The notes beneath the pieces are model-generated. The model had not been told where the DNA came from. It did not search any database and saw only the letters and a program-made list of their open reading frames with translations. DNA of 64,000 nucleotides from Sparassis latifolia (lineage: Eukaryota > Basidiomycota > Agaricomycetes > Polyporales > Sparassidaceae). Positions 25,714 to 36,393 of this stretch are shown here, piece by piece (the first letter of the stretch is position 1; each line of letters begins with the position of its first letter). The stretch covers positions 930,001 to 994,000 of the forward strand of contig CM031562.1 of NCBI GenBank assembly GCA_018466975.1. The letters run 5' to 3'. A program made the translations under genes and the position numbers.

Positions 25714-26317
25714 GTCGACTGCCAAGGGATTTGGTGTACAAGTAGATGGAAGAAGTGCAAGCGGGTGGAAGAAGTGCGAGGGAAGTGTGGAGAAGCTGAG
25801 AAGCTGGCCATATGCTCCAATATGTCCGATCCGGATGTGGGTAGAAGTGGCCCTCAAATCAACGTCCGAGACTTGTAATGCATGCCGTGCTCATGGACCA
25901 TACAGAGATGAAACTACGTAATCGTTGGTGAGGGCGCGTTAACACTTGAAGCAGGCATTACCGAGCGCAGAGAGGTTTCTCCACCCCTGAAATTCCGCAG
26001 CAGCATGCAACAGTAACCCCCGTACTGTAAGTGTTGCCAGCATTTCTGCAGTCACTGTTCTCTGTAAATTGCCGAAAAGATTAAATGACGAGCTCACACT
26101 CATCGCGTAACCATATATTTATATGTCCCGCATTCACTCACGCGAGGTCAGTGCGTGCTGCCATGCACGCGCTTCGAGTTTATAAGTTGTTCGGTTTGTA
26201 AGCGGGGAGCTTCAACTTCTGTGCCCATTCCGTTATCCCGGGTTCGGAGTCACACGCGCAATCATACATGGAGCGTAGTGGAGAACACAGTGGTACGTCT
26301 ACATGCCTCCGCCCTGA
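25714..26317. other. intergenic
   Basis: Upstream side of the FunK1 gene. No coding exon or RNA gene is recognised before the inverted-repeat element. Confidence 0.5.
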
Positions 26318-26615
26318 CAGCTTAGTTCAGAACGTTAGACGTTTCTCGTTGAAACTCACACTCACCTCCCGATTCTTGTTCGTGGCGCGACGTTTTACAG
26401 TGCGGGACAAATAAACCCAACCCAAATGTAGATGCCCGAGCGCTCGCTGGAGATATCCAGCGACACCGGCTACTTACTTTCTCTCAGAGCCTCAGGTCAA
26501 GTCAGTACAGACAGCTTGCCATATTCGGCCTAGGACTGTTTGTTCGCACTCAAACACGAACAGAAATCGGGAGGTGAGTTTCAACGAGAAACGTCTAACG
26601 TTCAGAATTTAGCTG
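26318..26615. mobile_element. inverted-repeat (MITE-like) element
   Basis: The arms 26318-26383 and 26553-26615 are reverse complements over about 60 bases: left CAGCTTAGTTCAGAACGTTA through CTCACCTCCCGATTCTTGTTCGTG. The left arm carries about six extra bases (CACTCA region). The ~170-base centre has no coding capacity. I could not define a target-site duplication. It sits about 220 bases upstream of the P450 start codon, so it may lie in that promoter. It may also be a simple inverted duplication rather than a transposon. Confidence 0.65.
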
Positions 26616-26835
26616 GAATTGCACTTGGCCAGTATATGAGAGACTCCGGCCTCGTACGTACGCGTGACGCATCATTCCAGCGTCCACGTCCGATCCCGCC
26701 GTTTCTCACACCTGTCAAGAAGCAATATACTTTCACTCGAAAAATCTCCTTGCCATGCGCCACATAACATAATGCCTATCGCCGCATTCTTCATAAAAGC
26801 TGAATTGGAGAGTCTCTTTTATTGTCGTTCTCTCT

Positions 26836-29024
26836 ATGGCGTCCCCCGTCACATATCTGTTGTGCGCCTGCGGCATCGTTGCGCTCGTATTGCTTCGGCA
26901 AAGAAACAAGTCCTCTTTACCTCTTCCGCCTGGGCCCCCTGCAGATCCAATTATTGGCCATCTGCGCATATTTTCTCCTGCACGTCAGCACGAGCTCTTT
27001 CCCAAATGGGCGGCTGAGTACGGTGAGCTTTGAACCAAACGACGCGTCGCCATATCCGCAGCTTTACTGATCATTGCCACCACTGCTTCAGGGGACATTT
27101 TCCATCTGGGTATACTGGGACAAAACCTCATAGTGATGAACTCTTTGCAAGTCGCCACTGACCTTCTAGAGAAACGGAGCTCAAAGCACAGTGACAGGCC
27201 GGCATGCACCACATTGGAACTGTAAGACTGACCCTGCTTTCAAACATATTGTCATGTTTGACAATGTGCACAGGATGGGCTGGGAGGCCAGCCTTCCTTT
27301 ATTATTGTATGGCCCGCGGTGGAAGAAGCACAGGAAGATGTTCCAGCAATACTTTAATTATCACGAATGTCTCGCGTATTACCCTAGTCAACTCAGAGAA
27401 GCACGGGTACTGGCGAAGAGTCTGATGATAACACCCAAAGACTTCCTAGCACATACTCAAAGGTACCGCTCAGATCCTGTGGCACTGTCTCTGTATGCAC
27501 CTCTGAGACTGGGGCATTTACTTCTACAGATTTGCACTGTCGAGCCTTATTCGGATCACGTATGGACACCAAGCACACTCCGATGACGACATATACGTCA
27601 ATATTATTGGGGAAGTTTTACGCTCTGTCGAGGCAGCAACCGCTGGAGTCGCGCTGATAGATCTCTTCCCCTCATGTATGTCTCGCGTCTGCTATATATT
27701 CACGTGCAACTGACCGCGATAAAAGTACGATACGTACCGCATTGGCTGCCTGGAATGTCATCATTAACCGCCATGTCTCGACGCTGGCATCCCACTATCC
27801 GACACTTCCACAACTGGACGTTCGACGACGTGCTGAGGCAGATGGTTGTTTCTACGTGCTGTCTCGTCGATACTAAGTTCTAATTTAGTGTGTAGGACGC
27901 AGGAATCGCCCAACCATCATTTCTGGCTTCTCATCTGGAGCGCCTTGATTTGGCAGGTACTAGTAGCGAGGACCTTGAAGACATTAAGGGCTCTGCTGCC
28001 AGCATTCTCATAGGTATGTTGTCATCACTGGTCTCTGCAGTGGTGTGCTGAGGAGCAGTGCAGCTGGTTCAGAGACGGTTAGCTTTAGTACCTACTCTTG
28101 ATGGCAGATTGCATCTGTTGATCTGCGTCTAGACATGGTCACTCATTCAAACACTCTTTTTCGCTATGCTTGTGTTCCCTGGAGCACAACATAAGGCACA
28201 AGAAGAAATTGATAAAGTGATAGGTTGTGAGCGACTGCCAGATTTCAGCGATCGCGACTCCTTGCCCTTTGTGGAATGCGTGCTACAGGAGATAATAAGG
28301 TGCGTCTCTTGTCATCTGCCAGTATTCACACAGGAATGAAACACTTCGTAGGTGGCACCCCGTTCTTCCTTGGGGTATGTCGTCTCGTTATTCGACGAAT
28401 TTCAGGCATAACTTATGTTGAACATTCAGGTGTCCCACATAGGAGCCTTGATGATGATGTCTACAATGGGATGTTCATACCGAAAGGATCAGTGATGATA
28501 CCGAATGTCCTGTGAGTCTTATTGCAGTCCCATCAGCAATCTCGTCGAGTAATTCTTGTTCACAGGGCAATGAGCCATGACCAGCAAATTTACAAAAACC
28601 CTGAAATATTCTGTCCGGAGCGTTTCCTTCCCGTACCTGCAGGACACGGCGAACCACATCTAGATGTCGCTTTTGGCTTCGGTCGGCGGTATGTGTATTT
28701 CTCCTAGTGTAATGTAGCCGAAATCGACGCAGCAGCAGAATTTGTCCTGGCCGTTACTTCGCGGACAACAGCACATGGCTTGTGCTGGTCACTGTCCTTG
28801 CGACGTTAAATATCAGCAAGGTTGTTGGACAGGATGGGAGAGTGGTCGAGCCTAAGGTGGAGTTTACTACAGAAAGTCAAGTGAGGTATGTTTCCTTATA
28901 ATGGACCTGAATTGCTGCGCCGCTGTCTGACATTGCTGGTTGCAGCCGTCCGAGACCGTTCGACTGTGTCTTCCAACCGCGGTCGGAGGCTGCGAAGGCG
29001 CTGATTCTGCAGCAATCGGAGTGA
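26836..29024 (+). CDS. cytochrome P450 monooxygenase (twin of the 48133-50309 gene)
   Basis: Thirteen exons: 26836-27022, 27092-27221, 27274-27462, 27530-27675, 27726-27844, 27896-28013, 28064-28077, 28133-28299, 28352-28374, 28430-28511, 28566-28688, 28739-28885, 28946-29024. Total 507 residues. An N-terminal membrane anchor (VTYLLCACGIVALVLL) leads to a Pro-rich hinge (LPPGPPADPIIGHL). The I-helix is AGSETT at about 297-302, split by a 14-nt exon. The ExxR motif is at 354-357, PERF at 409-412, and the heme loop FGFGRRICPG carries Cys 435. All P450 signature residues are intact. This is an ER-bound monooxygenase needing a reductase; its substrate is unknown. Exon lengths are identical, one for one, to the second P450 20 kb away. 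An inverted-repeat element lies just upstream. Confidence 0.9.
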
Positions 29025-29379
29025 TCGATTATAGCAGGATCCGAGTCGCGCAGAGCATCGTGGATGAGACTGTGATTGTACGAGCGGTATGCTGCGGTAT
29101 GGAATGTGGAACGATCAGTGACTACAGATCGTACGTTGGGGGAGCCGTCCTATGTCCAACCGTGACACGTTGAGCCGGTGGAAGTGCGAGTTTGCGGAAT
29201 AGATGAATGGGGAGAGCAACGAGAAATGTATGCATTTATTCCCATTGGTCTTATACCGTTCTACGGCAGGACACTATCCAAAGTAGCATAACGAGATATG
29301 TAGGCGCCATGGCGCCAATGCACACGTGTGGGCGCAACTCGTGCAAATCAAAAGTATGTCAGAGACGTTCAATGAAGTA
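29025..29379. other. intergenic
   Basis: 3' flank of the P450 and of the neighbouring F-box-like relic. No feature recognised. Confidence 0.5.
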
Positions 29380-30360
29380 CTACTGCATTGCGTCATTGTC
29401 GCCAGCTAACTCTGCCATATTCCACAACCTACACTTCCACCATAACGTCTCCCTGTAGACGTCCTTCCACGGAAACTCTCCACCGCTCCGGTGGACAGTT
29501 GTGGTGATCTCGAAGCGGTCGGTGGTCCGCTTGCTGCAGTAGAGAGGATTTTCATGCTCAGTGCCAGTGGAGAGGTCACCCGACCAGTAGACGAGAACCT
29601 CCTCGAAAGCGACTCGCCTATGCATCAACGGGTCATATGAAGTCCCATGTGTGAGGGTTCATCCAGCGGGAACGAATGTACGCACGCTTAGCGACGTTGC
29701 CTAATAGGACCCATGTAGTAATAATAGTCCTATTGGGTGTGTCCTCTTCGCGATGTTCACCATCGTCGGAGTCGTCGTATACGCAGTCAGATCGTCGAAA
29801 AACGTTGCCTCGCTCGAGGTCCGCATAGGCGGAAACTCGACGCTGGTGGTTCACGGACTACATCGAAAGCCGAGAGCGATAAAGTGTCTGATAGTAAAGT
29901 AGCAGAAGCTCAAGGTGCGCGCTCCTCGAGATGGTCGTGGTCCCCGCACAGCTTGGCGAGTTCGCGCACTCGTTCCCCGACCCCTTGACAACCGGTATAT
30001 CGCGTTCCTCTTCGGTCGTTCTCAACATACCGTCAAGGCAAACGAGGCGGGTGCCGCCCCATTTCGCCGTGGTGGTAGCATACAGCTTGTAGACACGCTT
30101 GAGACTGAGGGTGAAGGCTGTCCTAGTGAGAGCAAAACAAACCGCTTCGTGAAGGTTCCCTATCTTGTCAATCGATTTGAGCAGGGATTCGTGCCAGACG
30201 TCCAAGGACCGTAGACCGTAGTGAATATGAATCCTAACGGGGTGTCAGAACGAATGGGGTTAAGGGTGGTACGAGGTGGTGCACATACATTGGTCTTGAT
30301 AGGGCGAAGAGTGGGTACAGCGAGGAGCTCGACAAGGCGTTTGGGGTAGGCTCATGGATC
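29380..30360 (-). pseudogene. decayed F-box-like gene, tandem relative of 30700-31830
   Basis: Blocks match the downstream-intact neighbour in order: YPKRLVELLAVP (about 30345-30300) against IPKRLVNLLAVP; ESLLKSIDKIGNLHEAV against AEVLLHIFEKIDNLHDAL; VLLGNVAKRAYIRSR against VLCNITKRQYVRA; and DRFEITTTVHRSG with WKDVY against DRIEITTVGRLRAG with WKDVS. The 5' part before YPKRL is missing, and a stop stands directly upstream. Near 29630 the frame changes by one base (WDF / SYDPLMHRRVAFEEVLV). Loss of the first exon plus the frameshift support a pseudogene. The pair probably arose by tandem duplication. Confidence 0.65.
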
Positions 30361-30699
30361 AGCCTCTAGACAAGGAAGACAATCGTTCCTTGTTATACGT
30401 CCGGGGGTGCAATCGCCCAACTTTGCTCCGCACATTCTCAAATATGTGTCGGGATTGAGTCTAGAAAAATCCCGTCAGGTACTCACCGATAACAGGATTT
30501 CAGTAGTATATACATCATCCAGAACTGATCCACTGCTTGCTTTCGACGGCCAAGACAACGAAAACAGGAAGAAAGATAGGCGCCACGCGCGATCACGTGT
30601 ACCAAAAGTTGGACACTGTATACGGTAGCTACCGAAGGTCTTAGGTGCGCCGACAAAAATATTGCTACATAAGTACCAAGTATATGTCGTATACACTGT
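30361..30699. other. intergenic
   Basis: Spacer between the two related F-box-like loci; no feature seen. Confidence 0.5.
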
Positions 30700-31830
30700 T
30701 CACATCGAATCAACAACTCTAGGCCGCCAACTGCCTCCGTAGTGCTCCGCATCCCATATTTCTGCGACGACATTCAGAACTTCCTTGCTGACATCTTTCC
30801 ACAGCCGTTTCCCAGCACGCAATCGGCCTACTGTGGTTATCTCGATACGGTCGCCCGCCCACTTGCCTCTATGCAAGGAGCCAGAGTTCGGGATAGAGGT
30901 GGAAGGGTTCCCCGAGCAGCAGATGAGCGTCGCGAGAACTTCGCCGAGGCCCACTTTTTCATCTATAAACGGGCCAGCAGCAGTCTTGCGCGACAGGGCA
31001 ACCGTTGCATTGGCACGAACATATTGCCGCTTCGTTATATTGCACAAGACCCAAGAAGAGTCGGAGCGGTTGCCAGCGACATACCTGGGTAGAGTCAACG
31101 CGTCAGAAAGCGTTCTCTCCATCGGGCGGAGTCTATATTGATGCGCCCCAAGAATGCTGGGAAAACGGCCCGGAACGAGTTTGTGGAAGTGCTCTCCAAC
31201 GTAAGTGTGAAGAGTACCGCACGCCTTGGGCGGGCTATCATGCTCGCGCTTGGCGATTCCGTGAGCATCTGTCTCTGATGCTTGAGCAGTGAAAATATCG
31301 CTCTCTTCAGCCGGAGTGAGCATGCCTAGTGGAAGGTCTTCGCGTTTTGTGTCCGAGCCAATGCAAATGATCCGCCCACCCGCCCAGCTCGCGTGGGCAG
31401 CAGACGCGAGAGTATGGATGGGCTTGCGACCGACTGCTAAGATGGTTGTATTGGTGAGTCCAAGGGATAATGCATCGTGCAGGTTATCTATCTTCTCGAA
31501 GATATGGAGAAGGACCTCTGCCGAGGCAGGAAGCCGCCCTAGCGCTACAGTCGGGATGTGTGGCTATGTGAATGATCGGACTAAATCAGCGTCATGCGCA
31601 GCGTAGCGAATTTGCGAGCATACCTTGCGCCGACAAGACAGTGGAAGAGGTACCGCCAAAAGGTTGACGAGTCGTTTGGGAATATGATCATTAAAAAGCC
31701 AGTCCCCGAGTTCATAACCAGCCATAGCCTCTTGTGCATCCAGGTTCAGTCTGTAGACAGAACGCGTTGGACTGACATCCTTGAGCAAGATGCAACTCTT
31801 TGTGCGACGTACATCGTCCAACGTTGACAT
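30700..31830 (-). CDS. F-box-like protein of an agaricomycete-specific type
   Basis: Two exons (31830-31624, 31563-30700; 60-base intron) give 356 residues. The first exon contains a GYELGDWLFNDHIPKRLVNL segment. The second opens with an F-box-like LPASAEVLLHIFEKIDNLHDALSLGL, then WAGGRIICIGSDTKREDLP, VLCNITKRQYVR, WAGDRIEITTV and a WKDVSKEVL ending. This combination (an F-box followed by WAGDRxxI repeats and a ydV-type C-terminus) recurs in mushroom genomes; its role beyond likely SCF adaptor function is unknown. The frame is intact, unlike the neighbouring relative. Family assignment rests on motif recognition. Confidence 0.7.
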
Positions 31831-32704
31831 TGGCCCATGTCTTCGTGGTGTTGTTCCGTGTAGTGAGTAGGGCTGCAACTGTGAGAGGAGGAGACAGAGA
31901 CAAAGAACGGAAATGAAGAGAACAACAGACTCGGAGGCCCACTTGCGACGAACGATGCCACACAATCACGTGCCCTGGTGGAGGATTAAATTGTCGCTCT
32001 TTGTCGCCAGCTTCTTCTGCGGTCCAATATTCATATTCAGGCGACGGTCGATGCAGTAGTATTACTGCCAGAGATGCATGCAATGATTGCAAGGCAATCG
32101 TCTTTAGAAAAACTTGCTGCTCGTCAGAGGGTGGCCTTCGCGAGAGATGTCAGGCAGCCAATGACTTGACGCACTAGTGGAGCAGCTTCGGGAGAAACGA
32201 AGCTGTGAAGGAACGCGGCACTCTTCTAGATGGCTGTAGCTCTGTCGCGGTTGCGCGCCAGCTGTCGAAGGAAGAACATAAGATGGCAGGAGACGTGTGT
32301 CATACAGCCAAACCCTGGCGAGATATCCATGATAATGAATTCGAATTAACGTTATCATGGTAGTGCCATACTGTTAGTCTCTCAAAGGCGGTTGTAGATG
32401 CTCTGCTTCAACATTCGTGCTTCAGGATATACATGCTGTTACCTGCGCTTGCCGCTGCTTCAACATTGAGCTAGGATACTGGCTATCCAAGATCACTGAG
32501 AGTCGGCTCGCTGCTGCGGCAAGATCAACCTGTGGATTGAGTAAGGACTGGTCTCGCAGGCAAACCTGACTTGACAGACATACCAAGTACTACCGTGCAT
32601 AGGTGCCCCGGCACGAAAGGATCCGGCGGCATATGAGAAGTCTTACAGTCCGACCCACCGACAGTGCATGTTTCAAGAAACATATTCGAATTTAATATAC
32701 GGCT
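31831..32704. other. intergenic
   Basis: Upstream region of the F-box-like gene. 32373-32425 is the partner of the dispersed repeat at 3154-3204. No coding exon recognised. Confidence 0.45.
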
Positions 32705-32710
32705 AACTAG

Positions 32711-32932
32711 TATGGAGGCCGTTTGGTTACGGTTCGTTTAAGGACGGATGCCGTGATGCCGACGCGTGGCTCTCACGTGGATTGTCCAGGAGACCTCAGT
32801 CACCCTCTATGTGCGCTTGTAATTTTTCCTTAGCACCTGCAATTCGTGCCGCACGTCGTGCTCGCCGTGCGTCGGCTCAAGCTATCGTCGCCGACGACGA
32901 GCTCCGCTACATAATATATGCCAAAATTCTTG
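32711..32932 (+). repeat. left terminal inverted repeat of the Pack-type element
   Basis: Reverse complement of 34588-34806, from TATGGAGG at the outer end to CCAAAATTCTTG at the inner end. Differences are mostly transitions plus a few short indels (near 32821-32845 and 32881-32920). Confidence 0.9.
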
Positions 32933-33160
32933 CTGCTCCCCGACATATGACTACAACAACTTTTCTGCAATTTGCTAGTCTCTGTCCTGGCGCACGTCTG
33001 CGCCCGATCCCGCGTCCAGCCTGAGTGCACGAGCTCGGCACTGGCCCTTTGACAAGTACTCCGGGCTGTTTCGCGGCTGTACTCAGGCCCGTGTTGGACA
33101 GGCTGCATAGGATGTTGCCTCTCTCGGCCTCACGAGGGTGGAGCATCCTATTTTGTTTTC

Positions 33161-34014
33161 CAACCTGAAGGGCAAGCTGCCGTCCTAATCACCGGCTGCA
33201 CATAAGTACATCACATACCACATCATATCTCGCCCACTCACCACATCTGGCACAGCGGAGGCATCGGCCAGGCGACTGCACGCACCTTTGCCCGCTCCGG
33301 CTGCTCAGTAGCAGTGCACTACCAGGCGGCATCCTCGCACGCCAAGGCAGACACGCTCATCTCCGACCTCAAGGCCATTGCCAGCTCCGACGCGCGGTTC
33401 GCCATCTTCCAGACAGACCTGTCGAACTACGACGAGGTGCGCCGCCTCCATGCTGAGGTTGTGCAGCAGATCGGGCATCCGGACATCCTCTTCGCAAACC
33501 ACGGCATCGCGGGGCATAAGATTGGCCCACTGCTGGGCAATATCAACGACGTGCCCATGGAGGTGTTCGAAGAGATGTGGTGGACGAACACCGGCACGAG
33601 CTACATGTTTGCGCAGCTCTGTGTGCTGCACATGGAAGCGCAGAAATACGAACATGTCATTTTCACGTCGAGGTGCGCTCTGCGTGCCCCTTTGCCCGAA
33701 ATCCATGGTAACTCATGTCTATCATAATCAGTATCGCTGCAGGTGATTCTCTGCATCGGGCACTCGTCCGACACCGCTGATCTTTCCACCATCTACCAGG
33801 TAACAGCGGAGTCATCGAACCCCACTACACATCATTCAAAGCCGCCCTGCATGGCCTGGTCCACTGGCTCTCCCTGTGGTACGCCAAGGACGGAATCAAA
33901 TCCAGTGCAATTGCACCCGCACTCATCGAGGATACCGCCACGATGGCGAACCTGATGCCTGAGATGCGGAGCAAGACCCCCATCGGGCAACTTGGGAAGC
34001 CCGACAAGATGGCC
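33161..34014 (+). pseudogene. captured short-chain dehydrogenase/reductase fragment
   Basis: Exonic blocks are 33161-33201, 33256-33672, 33732-33742 and 33800-34014. The first intron now has AT in place of its GT donor; the other two have normal GT-AG ends. The translation carries the Rossmann nucleotide site (VLITGCTGGIGQATARTFAR), a FANHG segment, the catalytic Ser in FTSSIAAG, and Y-T-S-F-K in EPHYTSFKAALHG, i.e. the YxxxK motif. It breaks off after the GQLGKPDK segment, where a complete enzyme would go on for about 40 residues to its C-terminus, and no start Met is evident. So most of an SDR was taken up at DNA level with introns, and its first splice site has since been lost. An 11-nt microexon (33732-33742) is kept. 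Confidence 0.75.
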
Positions 34015-34059
34015 TGTGGGGGTCTTGCTGCAGTCACCCTCTTCCCCACTCGTACTCGC

Positions 34060-34557
34060 GCCGACGCCCACGCACATGAAGAGCAGCAGTCAGAAGCTGG
34101 GGCAGGACTCGCGTGGCGGGTCACGCAAACATATCAGCATGCCGTCCCTGGTGTCCACGAGCCGGCGGGCAAGCCAGCAGCAGGTGCGGGAGCGCGAGAG
34201 GGAGCGGGAACGCGAGGGAGAATGCGATGCGGGGCTTAGCCTGCACCCATATGCGATGGCGCCGAGCCCGGGTGGGTACCGCGCAATGGCGTAAGGGTGT
34301 TCGTCACCGGTGCCGCCGAACACTGGTGCGCCGCTGGTGAACGGGAAGGGCACGGGGGCACCGAACACAAATACGTCCGAGCCCTTTGAGTATGCGCAGA
34401 CACCGCGGGCAAGGGCACGGACTCGCGCGAGGACACAATATTGGCGGGGGCAAACCGCATGGAGCCGAACGGCTTTGGTGTGGGGGAGCGCGGGATGAAC
34501 ATGTACGACCGCGAGCAGATGATGAGGGGAGCAGGAGACAAATACTTCTTGCGATGT
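34060..34557 (+). pseudogene. second captured coding fragment, low-complexity Arg/Glu-rich protein
   Basis: Plus-strand reading from about 34060 gives SSSQKLGQDSRGGSRKHISM, STSRRASQQQVRERERE and LHPYAMAPSPGGYRAMA, then a stop at about 34291. Protein-like sequence resumes in the same frame (GAPLVNGKGTGAP) and, after a frame change, as NRMEPNGFGVGERGMNMYDREQMMRG up to about 34530. Composition and flow are those of a regulatory-type protein with low-complexity runs, quite unlike the SDR before it. I do not recognise the donor gene. It lies wholly between the inverted repeats. Confidence 0.5.
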
Positions 34558-34587
34558 ATATGGTAGTAGTGGAAATGAAAATATTTG

Positions 34588-34806
34588 CAAGAATTTTGGC
34601 ATATATACTATGTAGTGGAGCTCGTCGTCAGCGATGATGAGCTCGAGCCGACGCACGGCGAGCATGACGTGCGGCAAGAATTGCTAAGGAAAAAATACTA
34701 GCGCACGTAGGGGGTGACTGAGGTCTCCTGGGTAATCCACGTGAGGGCCACGCGTCGGCATCACGGCATCTGTCCTTAAACGAACCGTAACCAAACGACC
34801 TCCATA
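34588..34806 (-). repeat. right terminal inverted repeat of the Pack-type element
   Basis: Partner of 32711-32932; outer end CCTCCATA, followed directly by AACTAG. Confidence 0.9.
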
Positions 34807-35083
34807 AACTAGGACAGCTCAGTCGCAGCCATAAATACGTTGTAAGACTCGGTACTTGCCTGTTCTAGATAGGAGATCAGATTCGCGATCGGCCGAAACA
34901 CGTGGCCGCCGGCATTAGGTACGCGGTCGCGCGAGCTCCTCGATATTGCCGTTCAAGCTCGCTGCATCCTCCAGTCGTCTGCTCAACTGTGTCCAACCTC
35001 ACGCTCCTCCACCATCCGTTGCATTTCTCTCTTGCGTTGAGCAACTCAATATTGTAACTGTTGTCTGACTTTCTATCACCCCT

Positions 35084-36038
35084 ATGGACGACCCGTTCCC
35101 CCCTCGCCGTCGACTTGGCAAGCCGGCCACAGCTGGCGCAGACAGCCGTGGTAGTGCTGTTTACTCCCAAGTACCTTGAATGTTACTGACGAGGTCACCC
35201 GCAGATCACCGTTTTTTCGGCTTGAGCGTTGATAGCCCTGGTGCTAGCGGATCCAGTGCGCGGAACACGGCATCCAGGATTGTGAACAGCGTGAAGAGGT
35301 CGTTCAGTGTGCAGAGGAGACGTGATATGAGTCCAGTGGTGAGTGTACTTCTACTGGTCACTGCCTTTGAGCTGCGTATGTGAACCATCGAACCTACAGG
35401 ACAGGGGAATGTACTCAACTCCCGAGGAGAGTATTCCACACACCCCCTCGCGATACAATTTCTCCGACGCGCCAGATACGCGTCCGACGATAGAGCAGAT
35501 CGCTATGGGTCTGCACATCTCGCGCACACCGCACCTGCGCCCCGTGCACATCACCAGCCAGCTATCGCACCTCCATAGTCGGCATCATGACGGCTCCGAT
35601 GACTCCCATGTGTCGTACGGCTACTCGCCTGCCCCTCGCCCGAACGGCCACCATCGTCGGAACTCAGCGTCCGTCCTGCTCACTCCTGCTCGGTCTTCGC
35701 TCAAAAAGCGACCGTCGGCGCTACTGGTGCACAGCGCGCCGGCGTCTGCACCCCTGACGCCGACGACATCCGACTTGTCCCTATCAACGCTCACCTCAAA
35801 TGGGCCGTCGACACCGCGATCGAGCCGGAGTCCGTCGGTGCATATCATACCATCTCGGTTGCAGCTGAGCATGTCCAGGCTGCTGCCGGGCAAGAAAAGC
35901 TCGGTCTCGCGTGCGTCCAGTCCAGCGGTGACGACGAACTCGTCAGACGATGACGCGGGATCTGCGGAGCTGGTGAGCCGCAAGGTCGTGCGTTTCTCGC
36001 CAGGGGTCCATAAGGACCACGACGTACAATCCTCTTAA
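35084..36038 (+). CDS. Ser-rich protein of unknown function
   Basis: Three exons (35084-35150, 35205-35338, 35400-36038) give 279 residues. The first intron is 54 bases with a GTAGTG donor and a TACTGAC branch-like motif; an alternative 37-base intron breaks the frame, so I reject it. The protein begins MDDPFPPRRRLGKPA, then FFGLSVDSPG, a basic segment (IVNSVKRSFSVQRRRD) and long Ser/Thr/Pro-rich stretches with many SP and TP sites (TPARSSLKKRPSALL, TPTTSDLSLS). It ends VSRKVVRFSPGVHKD. It looks disordered and phosphorylatable, without a fold I can name. Real coding is supported by the clean splicing and codon-like composition. Confidence 0.65.
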
Positions 36039-36393
36039 CCCGTGCGAGAAGAACCAGTGTTTGTCACATCTTTCTATCTGCGTTGCCAACAGTCTTTATC
36101 CTACTATGTATCATATCCCGGCCGAGTCGCATCCTATCTATTGGAGTGTTTGTCGGAGCATTTCTTGGAACCATAGTAAAACACACCAGTGTCTGCATTT
36201 ATTTTGTAAAAGGTGTTATACGATCAGCAGTATGTATAGGGTTGTTAACCTTTCATCTGAGAGACTGCGCCACACTGCACCGGCAGAGGACGCGCAGTGA
36301 GTTGCGTTGTGTAACCATGTTCGCGTAATACCAGATGTGACCGTGACTCCATTTAATTTAGTCTTTCGCTACTTTTGGGGATGCAACAAACAT
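36039..36393. other. intergenic
   Basis: AT-richer 3' flank of the Ser-rich gene. No feature recognised. Confidence 0.5.

Larger units (their letters stand above)
32711..34806. mobile_element. Pack-type terminal-inverted-repeat element carrying host gene fragments
   Basis: A 2096-bp unit starts TATGGAGGCCGTTTGGTTAC and ends with the matching reverse complement (CCAAACGACCTCCATA). The inverted repeats run about 220 bases: 32711-32932 and 34588-34806, well above 80 percent identical by eye. The 6-mer AACTAG flanks both ends directly (32705-32710 and 34807-34812), consistent with a target-site duplication. No transposase is encoded, so it would be non-autonomous. The interior carries an intron-containing fragment of a short-chain dehydrogenase and a second unrelated coding fragment, both on the plus strand. 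Structure is seen directly. The gene-capture reading is inference. The superfamily is not assigned; the TIR start and a 6-bp duplication do not settle it, and a TA duplication is the alternative reading. Confidence 0.85.

Noticed and set aside
32711..34806. PIF/Harbinger assignment of the Pack-type element from its GGCCGTTTGGTT-like end
   Set aside because: The flanks are TAT on the left and ATA on the right if the element began at GGAGG, not a repeated TTA/TAA; the AACTAG 6-mer fits better, so no superfamily is named.
35151..35204. Alternative 37-base intron (GTACCTTG donor) in the Ser-rich gene
   Set aside because: It shifts the frame into an early stop; the 54-base intron keeps the frame and has a branch-like TACTGAC.
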